A stretch of DNA of 64,000 nt from JAVBLK01 sp031553565 (GCA_031553565.1 JAVBLK010000019.1:1-64000); one strand, 5' to 3'; counted from the first letter of the stretch, positions 36,546-45,287 are shown. Program-made: numbers and translations. Notes: generated by a model from the sequence alone, not told the origin.

Positions 36546-37349
36546 ATGTTACTACAGATTCAAGGGAATGATATCTTTATTGAAGACGTCAGACCCGCTA
36601 ATTACAAGAAAACAGTTTTTTTTATACACGGCTGGCCGCTGTCACATAAGATTTTTGAATACCAATACGAGGCATTGGCCGCAAACGGCGTAAGGTGCGT
36701 GGCAATGGATCTGCCGGGCTACGGCGCGTCGTCAAAGCTGTGGTACGGCGAAACCTATGACGAGATGTGCGAGCTTACCGCAAAAGTCATCCGTGCGCTC
36801 AGCCTTAACAACGCGACTCTATTAGGTTATTCTATGGGCGGCGCGATCGCCGCGAAATACGCGGCGCAATACAACGAGGGGAACCGTATTACCAAGCTGA
36901 TTTTGCTTGCTGCCGCGTGCCCGTGCTTTACGCAAAAACAGGCGCAGCCTTACGGCATGACCGAGGCGCAGGTGGATATACTTATTTCCAACGTCCTGAC
37001 GGATAAGCCGCGCGCTTTCTCTGACTTTTCCAAGATGGTGTTCGAGCCGCACGTTTCGCAGGATATGCGCAGCTGGTTCGGCCATATCGCAAACCAGTGC
37101 GCCGTACATAACGCGGTGTTCGGCCTGCAATCCTTGCGCGATGAGGATTTAAGAAACATCCTGCGGAAGATCAATATGCCTACTGCTATTTTCCACGGCG
37201 TAAAGGACAAGATCTGCCCGGTCGAATTTGCACATCAATCCCGCGAAGGCATCACTGCCGCAACCTTCGTCCCGTTTGAAAACTCCGGCCACGGCATTTT
37301 CTACGAGGAAAAGGATAAGCTCAACAACGAGATACTGAAGTTCATATAA
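36546..37349 (+). CDS. Alpha/beta hydrolase
   Basis: 267 residues, alpha/beta-hydrolase fold. The oxyanion motif is IHGWPLSHK, the nucleophile is S96 in GYSMGG, and likely partners are D221 (GVKDKICP) and H249 (NSGHGIFYE), completing the triad. Very good ribosome site (AAAGGAGGAAAATTT). No signal peptide, so cytoplasmic. Substrate is unknown; esterases, haloperoxidase-like and MhpC-like enzymes share this pattern. Single gene with its own terminator. Confidence 0.88.
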   Translation: MLLQIQGNDIFIEDVRPANYKKTVFFIHGWPLSHKIFEYQYEALAANGVRCVAMDLPGYGASSKLWYGETYDEMCELTAKVIRALSLNNATLLGYSMGGAIAAKYAAQYNEGNRITKLILLAAACPCFTQKQAQPYGMTEAQVDILISNVLTDKPRAFSDFSKMVFEPHVSQDMRSWFGHIANQCAVHNAVFGLQSLRDEDLRNILRKINMPTAIFHGVKDKICPVEFAHQSREGITAATFVPFENSGHGIFYEEKDKLNNEILKFI

Positions 37350-37372
37350 TTAAGCAGCAACAGGCTTTTACA

Positions 37373-37402
37373 AAAAACAGGAGCGATTTTGCTCCTGTTT
37401 TT
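37373..37402. terminator. Terminator between hydrolase and citrate synthase genes
   Basis: AACAGGAGC and GCTCCTGTT form a stem around GATTTT, with A6 before and T6 after, so it can work in both directions for the convergent genes. Confidence 0.88.
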
Positions 37403-37461
37403 TATATGTTCATTTTTTCTGTTTTCATATAATTCTGAATGTCGTTCCGGCCGTATGATAA

Positions 37462-38826
37462 TCATTTCCTTTCTTTTATCGGCACAAAGTTTTTTCGCGC
37501 GGCGACCGAGGTATAGCCGGGGCGGATAATTTTGCCGTTGTTCGATATCTCCTCGATGCGGTGCGCGCCCCAGCCGCTGACGCGGGCGATCGCGAAGATA
37601 GGGGTAAACAACTCTAACGGAAGCCCCAGCATACTGTACACAAAGCCGCTGTAAAAGTCTATGTTGGCGCTGACTCCCTTGTATATCCTGCGCTTTTCGC
37701 CTATGACCTGCGGGGCGAGGCGCTCGACCTTTTCGTAGATCTCGTATTCCTTTTCCAGGCTTTTCGATACGGCCAATTCCTTTACATAGGATTTCAGGAT
37801 ATCGGCTCTCGGGTCGGACAGCGAATAGACCGCGTGTCCCATACCGTAGATCAGGCCGGCCTTGTCGAAGGCTTCCTTATCCAAAAGCTTATTGAGATAG
37901 TCCGTGATCGACGCGTCGTCAAAGGAAGTAAGCGTGTTTTTCATATCCTCGAACATCTTGACGACCTTGATATTCGCGCCGCCGTGGCGGGGGCCCTTAA
38001 GCGATCCTAACGCCGCGGCGATGACCGAATAGGTGTCCGTGCCGGAGCTGGATACAACGTGGTCGGTAAAGGTCGAGTTGTTGCCGCCGCCGTGCTCGGC
38101 GTGGAGGATAAGGCATATATCCAGAATTTCAGCCTCGAGCCTGGTATACTTGCTGTCGTCGCGCAGAAGGTGCAGTATGATCTCGGCCGTTGACAAATTC
38201 TCCTTCGGCTGATGTATCACAAGGCTGTCGTAATCATGGTAATGCTTGTATGTACGGTAACCGTAAACGGACAGCAGGGGAAAGCGCGCGATCAGCTGCA
38301 TGATCTGCCGCAGGATATTCGGGATGCTGATATCGTCGGGCGCGTCGTCGTATGAGTACAGCGAAAGTACGCTGCGTGAAAGTCCGTTCATCATATCGTT
38401 GGACGGCGCCTTCATGATAAGGTCGCGCACGAAAAAGACCGGCAGCTTGCGCATTTCGGCAAGAATTGAATTGAACTCTCTGAGCTGGCTTTTTTTTGGC
38501 AGTCTGCCGAACAGCAGCAGATAGGTGACCTCCTCGAAACCGAAACGCATTTCAGCTGCGATTCCGTTTACAAGGTCGCGGATCTCGATGCCGCGGAAAT
38601 AAAGCTCGCCGTCGATATTGACCTTTTCGCCGTTTACCATTTTGTACGAATTGATCTCGGATATTTCGGTAAGCCCGCAAACAACGCCGTTGCCGTTTAT
38701 ATCGCGCAAGCCCCGCTTTACGTCGTACTGCGCATAAAGCGAGTTGTCGATCTGGGTGCTTTCTTTTGCCAGCGCGGCAAGCCTTTCGATTGTTTCAATG
38801 ATTTTCGTATCGTAATTATATGCCAT
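37462..38826 (-). CDS. gltA: Citrate synthase
   Basis: Condenses acetyl-CoA and oxaloacetate. The 454-residue protein is at the long end for bacteria, as in clostridial forms. Active-site motifs are HAEHGGGNNSTF and GSLKGPRHGGAN (first His region), GMGHAVYSLSDPRA (second His) and the Asp region NIDFYSG in the C-terminal domain, followed by ARVSGWGAHRIEE. GGAGG precedes the ATG. No aconitase or isocitrate dehydrogenase is nearby, so it probably serves glutamate synthesis from a partial TCA pathway. Confidence 0.94.
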   Translation of the reverse strand: MAYNYDTKIIETIERLAALAKESTQIDNSLYAQYDVKRGLRDINGNGVVCGLTEISEINSYKMVNGEKVNIDGELYFRGIEIRDLVNGIAAEMRFGFEEVTYLLLFGRLPKKSQLREFNSILAEMRKLPVFFVRDLIMKAPSNDMMNGLSRSVLSLYSYDDAPDDISIPNILRQIMQLIARFPLLSVYGYRTYKHYHDYDSLVIHQPKENLSTAEIILHLLRDDSKYTRLEAEILDICLILHAEHGGGNNSTFTDHVVSSSGTDTYSVIAAALGSLKGPRHGGANIKVVKMFEDMKNTLTSFDDASITDYLNKLLDKEAFDKAGLIYGMGHAVYSLSDPRADILKSYVKELAVSKSLEKEYEIYEKVERLAPQVIGEKRRIYKGVSANIDFYSGFVYSMLGLPLELFTPIFAIARVSGWGAHRIEEISNNGKIIRPGYTSVAARKNFVPIKERK

Positions 38827-38901
38827 AAATCCTCCAGCTGAAAAATCTGATCAGATAGCTGCCTAAAAGGCAGTATGACCTTTTAAGAAAAATGTTGTTA
38901 A

Positions 38902-39059
38902 GGAATCGCTGAATAGTTCGATGTAATTTATAGCCGCGTCTTTTTCGGCCTAAAACATCTTCTTATTTCGTCAAAAGCCCTGCTATTGCCTTCAAAAACA
39001 AGCCGTTTTATGCCTGAAAAATGCCCTGTCAAAATTTTTCTCTTTTAATCAGCGTTTAC
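38902..39059. mobile_element. R1 MITE-like repeat, full copy (158 bp)
   Basis: Left end GGAATCGCTGAATAGTTCG (one of the more diverged), right end TTTTAATCAGCGTTTAC, flanked by TTAA and TTCA. Fills most of the gap upstream of citrate synthase; the rest of 38827-39159 shows nothing else. Confidence 0.75.
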
Positions 39060-39159
39060 TTCAAAATATGTCGGATATTTATTATACCATATTTTCGGGA
39101 TGATTTTTATAGATTTATATAAAACAGATAAATTTTTATAGTGTTACCTGCATTTGCGC

Positions 39160-39879
39160 CTATTCGCCGGCTTTACCGCCATCGCCGCCCTGAGTATTGC
39201 TTTCGTGCAAATCACCGACATTATTCAGGTCCCCGGCATAGCTTTCCAGCGTCATCTGTCTGCAATCCTCACAATTCCTGCCGCAAGGCTTGATTTCATT
39301 CTGTTGCGCCGCAGGAGCCGCGCTGTTTTTCTTTGCTTTCGGCGGCATGATAAGCATGTTTACCGTGACCGCTACGGCAATACCGATAGCCATCTGTACA
39401 GCCGTCATCGCGCCTTTAAGGTATGGATTAGGTGCGGACGCGCCGAACATTATCCCTAAAAAAACTATTATAGTAATAGCCGAAACTGTGGCGCGGTCGA
39501 TCATCTTACACAGGTAGATTGCCAGCATAGTGCCCGCCGCGACAAAGACATAGAATACAAAATTGCCGTTTATGATATGTCCGCCGGTTCCCGTAGTACC
39601 CGTAATGCTGAAAAGGAACAAAAGCAAGAACCCTGTCGCCATCCCCAGGACGTTGCCGAAAAGCCGTTCGAGGACGAATTTCCAAGTGCCCTTTACCGAG
39701 TCCTGCACCGACAGCATGGCGAACACGCACACCGAGTTTGTGTCCAGGTCCGGCAGGAAACGCTTGAACAGATAGTCGGACAAAATCATCGCGATAAACA
39801 GCGAGATAGCGGTCTTTACGATCCGCATCCCCAAGGCGGGGAACAGTTTTTTAAGTTTTGATTTCGTTTCAGGTTTCAT
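39160..39879 (-). CDS. Aromatic-acid-exporter-like (ArAE/FUSC-type) membrane protein
   Basis: 239 residues. Roughly six hydrophobic segments run from residue 15 to about 180, including AISLFIAMILSDYLF followed by FAMLSVQDSVKGTWKFVLERLFGNVLG in the form typical of the ArAE_1 group (PF06081). A hydrophilic cysteine-containing tail (GRNCEDCRQ) ends the protein. Such proteins are predicted exporters of aromatic carboxylates, but few have been tested. It lies 50 bp after the S-component-like gene on the same strand, so the two are probably co-transcribed. No ribosome site is obvious. Confidence 0.72.
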   Translation of the reverse strand: MKPETKSKLKKLFPALGMRIVKTAISLFIAMILSDYLFKRFLPDLDTNSVCVFAMLSVQDSVKGTWKFVLERLFGNVLGMATGFLLLFLFSITGTTGTGGHIINGNFVFYVFVAAGTMLAIYLCKMIDRATVSAITIIVFLGIMFGASAPNPYLKGAMTAVQMAIGIAVAVTVNMLIMPPKAKKNSAAPAAQQNEIKPCGRNCEDCRQMTLESYAGDLNNVGDLHESNTQGGDGGKAGE

Positions 39880-39929
39880 GTTTCATTAATATGATCAAAG
39901 GCCGATGACAAATGCGGAACAGCCCATAA

Positions 39930-40547
39930 TTATCCGGCGGCGGTCTCGGGCGGCGCCTTCTTTTTTATACGAAGGTCGAACCGGTTGTTTACCAGCTTTG
40001 CCGCGCTCAAAGCGTTGTAAATAAGGACGGCGAAAGCATAATCGAACAGGCTGTGCGCACAGGTAATAACGCCGACAACTATCAATATCTGGTATGCGTT
40101 CAAAGTTCCCGCCGCGCCCAGCAGCAATGCGAACAGGGCGGCAAGCATCTCGAATACGGCATGCAAAACCGTAATCATGCCGGCGACGGCATAAAAGGAA
40201 ATGCCCTTATAGCCCTTTCCGTAGTGAAACAAAACTGAACCGACAACTGCGAATACGATATGCGAGGCCGCGCGCGCAAGGACGGTGGGCGGCGCGTTTG
40301 TTATTGCAAACGCGCCAAGAGCGCCGATACAGGTAAAAACCGCGACAAAAGGGTTGACAAAGACGCCTATCATAATTGCAAGATGGGAAAAAAGAGTGAC
40401 GCTGGTTATACCTATATCGATACGCGGAAATATCAGCGGGAACAAGAGGCTCAAACCGGACAGTACCGCGGCAAGGATAATATTCTTCGTCGTAAACTCA
40501 AAGAGCTTCCTTTGCGGTCTGTTTATGCGGCTGTTATCGTTTTCCAT
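39930..40547 (-). CDS. Predicted transporter membrane protein, ECF S-component-like
   Basis: About 205 residues with five to six hydrophobic segments (ILAAVLSGLSLLFPLIF, LFSHLAIMIGVFVNPFVAVF, and others). The pattern, a short charged N-terminus, a VTLFSHL/PPTVLARAASHIVF core and about 200 residues, resembles substrate-binding S components of energy-coupling-factor transporters, but no vitamin specificity can be assigned. No ECF ATPase genes are here. ATG 40547 is preferred to TTG 40553 because AGGA lies 8 nt upstream. Probably the first gene of an operon with the ArAE-like gene. Confidence 0.6.
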   Translation of the reverse strand: MENDNSRINRPQRKLFEFTTKNIILAAVLSGLSLLFPLIFPRIDIGITSVTLFSHLAIMIGVFVNPFVAVFTCIGALGAFAITNAPPTVLARAASHIVFAVVGSVLFHYGKGYKGISFYAVAGMITVLHAVFEMLAALFALLLGAAGTLNAYQILIVVGVITCAHSLFDYAFAVLIYNALSAAKLVNNRFDLRIKKKAPPETAAG

Positions 40548-40632
40548 TTTCAAGATCCTTGCAAGTTAAGATTTGCGCTAATTATACAATAAACCGGCGC
40601 GCTTTGTAAAGGACGCTGTACAAATAACTTAT

Positions 40633-40748
40633 GTAACCGCTGATTAATTCGACAGAACTTTGACGCATCGTCTTTTTGGGCCTAAAACATCTTCTTTTTT
40701 CGTCAATAGCTCTGCTATTGCCTTCAAAAACAAGCCGTTTTATGCCTG
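40633..40748. mobile_element. R1 repeat truncated by another element
   Basis: Follows the reference R1 copy from GTAACCGCTGATTAATTCG to the GCCTG near two thirds of its length, then stops where the 282-bp R4 element begins. The remaining R1 right end is not found on the far side, so the insertion was accompanied or followed by a deletion. Confidence 0.75.
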
Positions 40749-41028
40749 TCACGGGGACGTAAAAGATGACCGCGATGAATTGACAAGTATTGACCGTCAT
40801 AGTATACTCAAAACATACTGAGGCCTCAACAGAGGAATTTGATGGCGTTAAATGAAATTATTAAGAGATTAAATATTGAACTGAAAACATACCGGATAAA
40901 ATGCTGGCGGAAATAGCAATTGAATTAAAGCAAGGAACAGGAACGAGTTTAAGGGATATAGCCAATAGAATGGAAGTAGGGCGAGAAAGGTTAAGAATTG
41001 CCGTGTCATCTTTTACGTCCCCGTGACA
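40747..41028 (+). mobile_element. R4 element with perfect 23-bp terminal inverted repeats
   Basis: The left end starts TGTCACGGGGACGTAAAAG and the right end is its exact reverse complement over 23 bp (41006-41028). The interior carries a TTGACA-17-TATACT promoter and a short frame ending LAEIAIELKQG...SLRDIANRMEVGRERL that resembles the C-terminal helices of IS200-like/REP-associated transposases. It looks like a non-autonomous or decayed transposable element. Confidence 0.7.
40780..40808 (+). promoter_or_regulatory. Promoter inside R4
   Basis: TTGACA (40780-40785), 17-bp spacer, TATACT (40803-40808), identical in position within the partial copy at 44140-44168. Confidence 0.65.
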
Positions 41029-41258
41029 AATAAAGCAAAATGATAAAAAGATGGGTAAGATCAAGGTCTTGCCTGTCTTTTTCTTTGCCGCCATTGTGGA
41101 TAACTCTCTTTTCAGGTTATAGACAAGGAAAATCAAGACCGCTTCGGCTGTTACGTTGGTTAACCCTCTTGTCAGGAACAAAAGGGGACAGGTGTAGTTG
41201 TTAAATAAGTTGACAATACCTCTTGCATTTAGTAGAATAAAGAAAGAGGTATTTTTTT

Positions 41259-41668
41259 ATGGCGAGAGTAGCAAGAAAAAAAAGCTCAAGTGGATATTAT
41301 CATGTGGTTTTGCGCGATAAACAAGCAAAATTTATTTTACGACGATGAAGACCGAGAGGTTTTTTGAATAGGCTAAAAGCAACGAAAGAAAAAACGCCAT
41401 ACAAATTAAATGGTTTTTATTTAATGACAAATCATGTACATTTATTATTAATGGAATTAGAGAAAAAGCAGTATCAAATTGACAGATGAAAAACTTACTA
41501 AAAAAAAACTTGATTAATTGAAGTTAGCAAATATATATGAAATATTGAAAATGACAAGGGAAAACAGAGAAAAGGTATTGAAACGAATAATGCAGATTGA
41601 AGGTGCAAACGTGTTACAAGTATCCAGGATAACAGGCGTCCCATATCATTTTATTAGAATTTTATAGA
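41259..41668 (+). pseudogene. Decayed REP-associated (Y1/IS200-like) transposase
   Basis: The start reads MARVARKKSSSGYYHVVLRD, the usual N-terminus of REP-associated tyrosine transposases. After frame changes comes FYDDEDREVF, then LNGFYLMTNHVHLLLMELEK with the HUH motif (His-Val-His at about 41432-41440). The end VLKRIMQIEGANVLQVSRITG matches the family C-terminus. At least two frameshifts and several stop codons break it. Two or more related fragments lie within 4 kb. Confidence 0.8.
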
Positions 41669-41699
41669 ACATCACAAATACGCCTATCCCCATTTGTTC

Positions 41700-41880
41700 T
41701 GTTTTTGTGGAACATCCATTTATTGGCAAAGAATTGACATATTTTAATTGTCATAGTATAATTAACACAAATAGCAATTGATTTTTAAAGCCAAGAACCG
41801 GAGCGAGTTTAAGGGGAATAGCCAATAGAATGGGAATATGCTGAGAAAGGCTAAGAAAAGTTGTGTCTCTATTACCATTA
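41700..41880 (+). repeat. Degenerate R4-like fragment carrying a promoter
   Basis: TTGACA (41734-41739), 17-bp spacer and TATAAT (41757-41762) share the GTCATAGTATA spacer end with R4. Downstream, AGTTTAAGGGGAATAGCCAA resembles the R4 interior. The fragment ends just before the secreted-protein gene and probably supplies its promoter. Confidence 0.6.
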
Positions 41881-41900
41881 ACAAAAATTTTAAGGAGTAA

Positions 41901-43502
41901 ATGATGAAAAAAACTTCTCAAAAAAGGTTTCTACTTATCGGCTTTTTTGTGACATTTGCCTTATGTTTTTCGTCACTGATCAATAATGTTAATGATCGAG
42001 CAAGCGCAGCAAATGAAACGACGAAACAAAAACAAGTTGAAGAAGTGGTCTTCAAAAACGAGAATATCGAAGAGAACTTTAATATGTCAACGGATGACTT
42101 GAATTCGATGGAGAATGCAATTATTAACATCAAAGAATTTTTAATGAATAATGATTCTGATGTTAAAAGCGAACTCTATAAACAAATTGAATATTATGAT
42201 GCTTTGTTAAATACTGCACAGGATGAAATTGAATATAATAAAATATTGAACTTAAAAATAACAGCAGAAACCCATGTTTCGGTTTACGAAAATATTGAAA
42301 ATACGGGTGTCATTTCCCAAGCTAGTACCAATGCAGAGTTAATTGCAAAACTTGCCGTCTCGTCTGTACTTGCTTATTTTAATTCACAAGGTTATACATT
42401 AGCAGCAGAATTATTAAGCCATATGGATAGCAATAATGATTTGGATTCAATCTATGAGCCGGTCAATACAAGCCGTATTTTTGAATCTCAAGTTTTCACA
42501 AATATCGTGAACACTTCTTCCCATTCTGGAACTGGTTCTTTTGATTCGGGCGCGACCACTGCCGAGATGGATTTATATTATGCTATTCATGCTTTTTCCT
42601 ATACAAAATCGCACAGCAACAGAGTAATAGTTATAAATGACAGGTATGATTTTGAAAATTCAGACTATCCTTCAACTATTGGCACTATCGCGGTTGCAAC
42701 AATGGTTACAGCACAGAGCTATGGCATTATCGTACCATATATGATCAATGTTAATAAAACTAATTCAGGAAGCGCATTAAACCAGATCTCAACAATTTCC
42801 GCTAATAACACCAGCCGTTGTATTGAAAGAGTTGCGACATTAGGTGTGTCTGAATATGCAGAATATAATATCAGTTTTTCTTTTTCGGGTAATGTTACAA
42901 TGCAAACATTTGGGCATAAAGATGCTTATCTTCAATTATTTAATTCATCTGGAACGCAGTTAGCTTATAATGACGATGCTGGATATAATTTAAATGCTTT
43001 AATTTCATATAATTTTTCGGCAAACGTGTCTTATAAGATAAGAGTAAAATTCTGGAGTTCGAGCCAACAGGGTTCTATTAAATTAGTCGTTATGCCGACA
43101 GCCGCCATAGGCGCTTATGAAGATATCTCTGCTATAACAAAGAATTCGACAACATGGCTAACAGGCAAAAGGACTTTTGCTGTTACATCTGAAGCAAATA
43201 GAGTTAAGCCACTTATTTATAAACCAGAAACAGATAGATTACATGACTTTACGACAGATAGTAGCATAGATACATATTTATATCTTATTGATCCGCGCAG
43301 TATTTATATGTGTACTGCCTCAACAAAAGAAATATTTAAATTTCCTTGTGCGTATAATGATGATAGCGGTGGCAACTATCAGGCTTTAATAACAAAATAT
43401 GTATGTAAAAATGTTCCGTATTTATTGATAACTTCTACTTACAATCTTACCACAACAGGGAAGTATACCGTCGTAATTAAGGACGGAATATTTAATGGCT
43501 GA
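41901..43502 (+). CDS. Secreted protein with two PPC-like domains, unknown function
   Basis: 533 residues, AT-rich codon use unlike its neighbours. The signal peptide covers about residues 1-38 (FLLIGFFVTFALCFSSL..., cleavage near ASAANE). The N-terminal 130 residues are acidic and helical. A middle region (about 195-300) is followed by two similar beta-rich units resembling bacterial pre-peptidase C-terminal domains. Unit 1 has YLQLFNSSGTQLAYNDDAGY and unit 2 has YLYLIDPRSIYM...AYNDDSGGNY, each ending in a YKIRV/YLLIT-type strand. No protease or other catalytic domain is seen. AAGGAG is 3 nt before ATG 41901 and 6 nt before ATG 41904, so the second ATG may be used. It lies in the island between transposase remnants. 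Confidence 0.72.
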   Translation: MMKKTSQKRFLLIGFFVTFALCFSSLINNVNDRASAANETTKQKQVEEVVFKNENIEENFNMSTDDLNSMENAIINIKEFLMNNDSDVKSELYKQIEYYDALLNTAQDEIEYNKILNLKITAETHVSVYENIENTGVISQASTNAELIAKLAVSSVLAYFNSQGYTLAAELLSHMDSNNDLDSIYEPVNTSRIFESQVFTNIVNTSSHSGTGSFDSGATTAEMDLYYAIHAFSYTKSHSNRVIVINDRYDFENSDYPSTIGTIAVATMVTAQSYGIIVPYMINVNKTNSGSALNQISTISANNTSRCIERVATLGVSEYAEYNISFSFSGNVTMQTFGHKDAYLQLFNSSGTQLAYNDDAGYNLNALISYNFSANVSYKIRVKFWSSSQQGSIKLVVMPTAAIGAYEDISAITKNSTTWLTGKRTFAVTSEANRVKPLIYKPETDRLHDFTTDSSIDTYLYLIDPRSIYMCTASTKEIFKFPCAYNDDSGGNYQALITKYVCKNVPYLLITSTYNLTTTGKYTVVIKDGIFNG

Positions 43503-43600
43503 TAATTCATAATAATCTCTTAACGTTAAGTACCTTGCTTATGCCGCAAAACCTTATGTAATGGTTCGTTTGCACCACTTTCTTTCATGGAGGACGAAAT

Positions 43601-44068
43601 TTGAAAAAAACTAAAATAGCCTTCATAACAACAGCGATTGTTTTATTGATAGGCGGATTAGTTGGTCTTATCGCCTACTTTAATTCTCCCCTGAAAATAA
43701 TTAATAGCTATCCTGGAGAATTGCCGCATAACATGACAATCAAATATCACATTGATACAGTAAGTAAAGGTTTTTCGAAGGAGGGAAGTAGATACACGAT
43801 TTTTAAACTAAAATCCGCTCCAGATTCAAAATTTATCGCTTCATTCTCAAATGAAAAAATGAGAAACGATAACATTGAAGAATACCAAAGGTTAAAAAAA
43901 GAATTTGAAGAAGAACTGATTGTAAGCTTAAATCAATTCGTTCCGTCAAAAGATTATTTTCCTAATTTTACTGAGAATTATTTTTGGAGCGGGAACGCTT
44001 TCTCGACATATGCTTTGATGTATTTCCCGGATTCATTGCATATTTATGCCTATCAATGGATATCATAA
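43601..44068 (+). CDS. Membrane-anchored protein of unknown function
   Basis: 155 residues. One N-terminal membrane segment (residues 6-28, IAFITTAIVLLIGGLVGLIAY in shortened form) is followed by an extracytoplasmic domain rich in Phe, Tyr and Lys. No known domain recognised. TTG start with GGAGG seven bases upstream, a strong ribosome site. AT-rich like the preceding gene, 98 bp downstream of it on the same strand; the pair may act together, but nothing in the sequence says how. Confidence 0.65.
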   Translation: MKKTKIAFITTAIVLLIGGLVGLIAYFNSPLKIINSYPGELPHNMTIKYHIDTVSKGFSKEGSRYTIFKLKSAPDSKFIASFSNEKMRNDNIEEYQRLKKEFEEELIVSLNQFVPSKDYFPNFTENYFWSGNAFSTYALMYFPDSLHIYAYQWIS

Positions 44069-44093
44069 ATTTATTTATGTACTCCGCATCAAA

Positions 44094-44203
44094 TGTCACG
44101 GGGACCTGTCGCGGGGACGTAAAAGATGACCGCGATGAATTGACAAGTAATGACCGTCATAGTATACTCAAAACATACTGAGGCCTCAACAGAGGAATTT
44201 TAA
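44094..44203 (+). repeat. R4 partial copy with promoter
   Basis: Repeats the first 98 bp of R4, including the TTGACA (44140-44145) and TATACT (44163-44168) promoter, after a small duplication of its tip (TGTCACGGGGAC then TGTCGCGGGGACG). The right half is missing. The promoter points at the GNAT gene about 180 bp away. Confidence 0.75.
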
Positions 44204-44235
44204 CAAACAGGGACGGGGGAGAATTAGTTATAAAC

Positions 44236-44345
44236 AATTAACATGACAATCTCCTTTTGGTAGAATAGCCCAAAGGGGATTGTTAATTTATGCCAAGGAA
44301 GTTATCAAAATTGACTTTTACGATGAAAACTGATAGAATTTAGGC
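44236..44345 (+). pseudogene. REP-associated transposase 5' remnant
   Basis: GACAATCTCCTTTTGGTAGA...AAAGGGGATTGTTAATTT forms an imperfect hairpin before ATGCCAAGGAAG (MPRKL), the typical start of these transposases. Only a few codons remain before the GNAT gene. A similar unit is at about 44960-45070. Confidence 0.5.
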
Positions 44346-44347
44346 AA

Positions 44348-44839
44348 ATGAAAGTAAGAATTGCAAAATGCGAAGATGCAGAAATAATTAGCAATGTTTT
44401 AGCTTCAAGTTGGAAATCAGCATATCGCGGCATCGTTAATTATAACTATCTTAATTCACTTAAAAATAATCATTGGACAGATTATTTAATCACAGGCATT
44501 ACTAATGGCAGTATTTTTGTATTGGTTTTGGAAGAAGTTAAAAAAATTATTGGTGCCGCAATTATTAGTAAAGATGAAAAAACTAATTCCGCAAACCTTA
44601 TATCCTTTTATTTATTACCAAACAAAATCGGACAAGGGTTTGGCCATGCATTTTATGTCGGCATAGAAACCGAATTAAAAAGCAAAGGTTTTTCAAAATG
44701 TATTCTTGATGTTTTAGAAAACAATATAAGAGCAATTAGTTTTTATAAGGCGCATGGTTTCAAAGATACAAGCGACATCCTGAAAACTTCTTTAGGCGGT
44801 TGCGAGTATACTTGTAAGATTTTTGAAAAACAATTCTAA
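44348..44839 (+). CDS. GNAT-family N-acetyltransferase
   Basis: 163 residues. Acetyl-CoA-binding motif A reads LLPNKIGQGFGHAFYVGIE (Q-X-X-G-X-G-type, about 93-111), followed by ILDVLENNIRAISFYKAHGFKD, the usual motif B. The N-terminus MKVRIAKCEDAEIISNV is also typical. Substrate unknown; such genes are common cargo in mobile regions. AT-rich, in the island. No ribosome site is obvious; the start coincides with the end of a transposase remnant. Confidence 0.82.
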   Translation: MKVRIAKCEDAEIISNVLASSWKSAYRGIVNYNYLNSLKNNHWTDYLITGITNGSIFVLVLEEVKKIIGAAIISKDEKTNSANLISFYLLPNKIGQGFGHAFYVGIETELKSKGFSKCILDVLENNIRAISFYKAHGFKDTSDILKTSLGGCEYTCKIFEKQF

Positions 44840-44859
44840 TCTTCAAATATTTTTTGGGA

Positions 44860-45096
44860 TTCAACAAATTAGACAGTGGAAATTTGCTGTGATTAATTGA
44901 CAGAACAATCTCTTTTAAAACAAATTAATACAAATTGGACAGTGGAAATTGCTGTGATTAATTGACATGACAATCTCCTTTTGGCAGAACAGCCAAAAGG
45001 AGATTGTTGATTTACACCAAGGAAGTCTCGAAAGAAAAGTGAAACAGGCATATATGATTTTGTGCTGCGCGGAACTTCGAGTATTTATTTAGCTAA
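44860..45096 (+). pseudogene. Decayed transposase fragments with direct repeats
   Basis: Two direct repeats of GGACAGTGGAAATT(T)GCTGTGA (about 44873 and 44937) lead into an inverted repeat GACAATCTCCTTTTGG / CCAAAAGGAGATTGT. Then comes a fragment reading PRKSRKKSETGIYDFVLRG, again a REP-associated transposase N-terminus, which stops within about 30 codons. Confidence 0.55.
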
Positions 45097-45233
45097 AGGC
45101 TGATTACGATAGAATTTTGTGACCGAGTTTTTTTGTCATAAAAGGTCTTCTTTTCCGGTCAATACCCTTCAAAAACAAGACGGTTTCATACTTAAAAATA
45201 CTTGCTCTAAATTTATCCAAAATCAGCGTTTAT
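45097..45233. mobile_element. R1 repeat, degenerate full-length copy
   Basis: Runs from AGGCTGATTACGATAGAATTT to AATCAGCGTTTAT with the R1 middle (AAAAACAAGACGGTTTCATA) recognisable. It has the same orientation as the truncated copy at 40633, so the AT-rich island lies between two direct R1 copies. Confidence 0.65.
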
Positions 45234-45287
45234 TTAGCGTTTTTAAAAGAAAACAATGCGGCGCGGCGGCAGGCAGTCAAAGAAACA

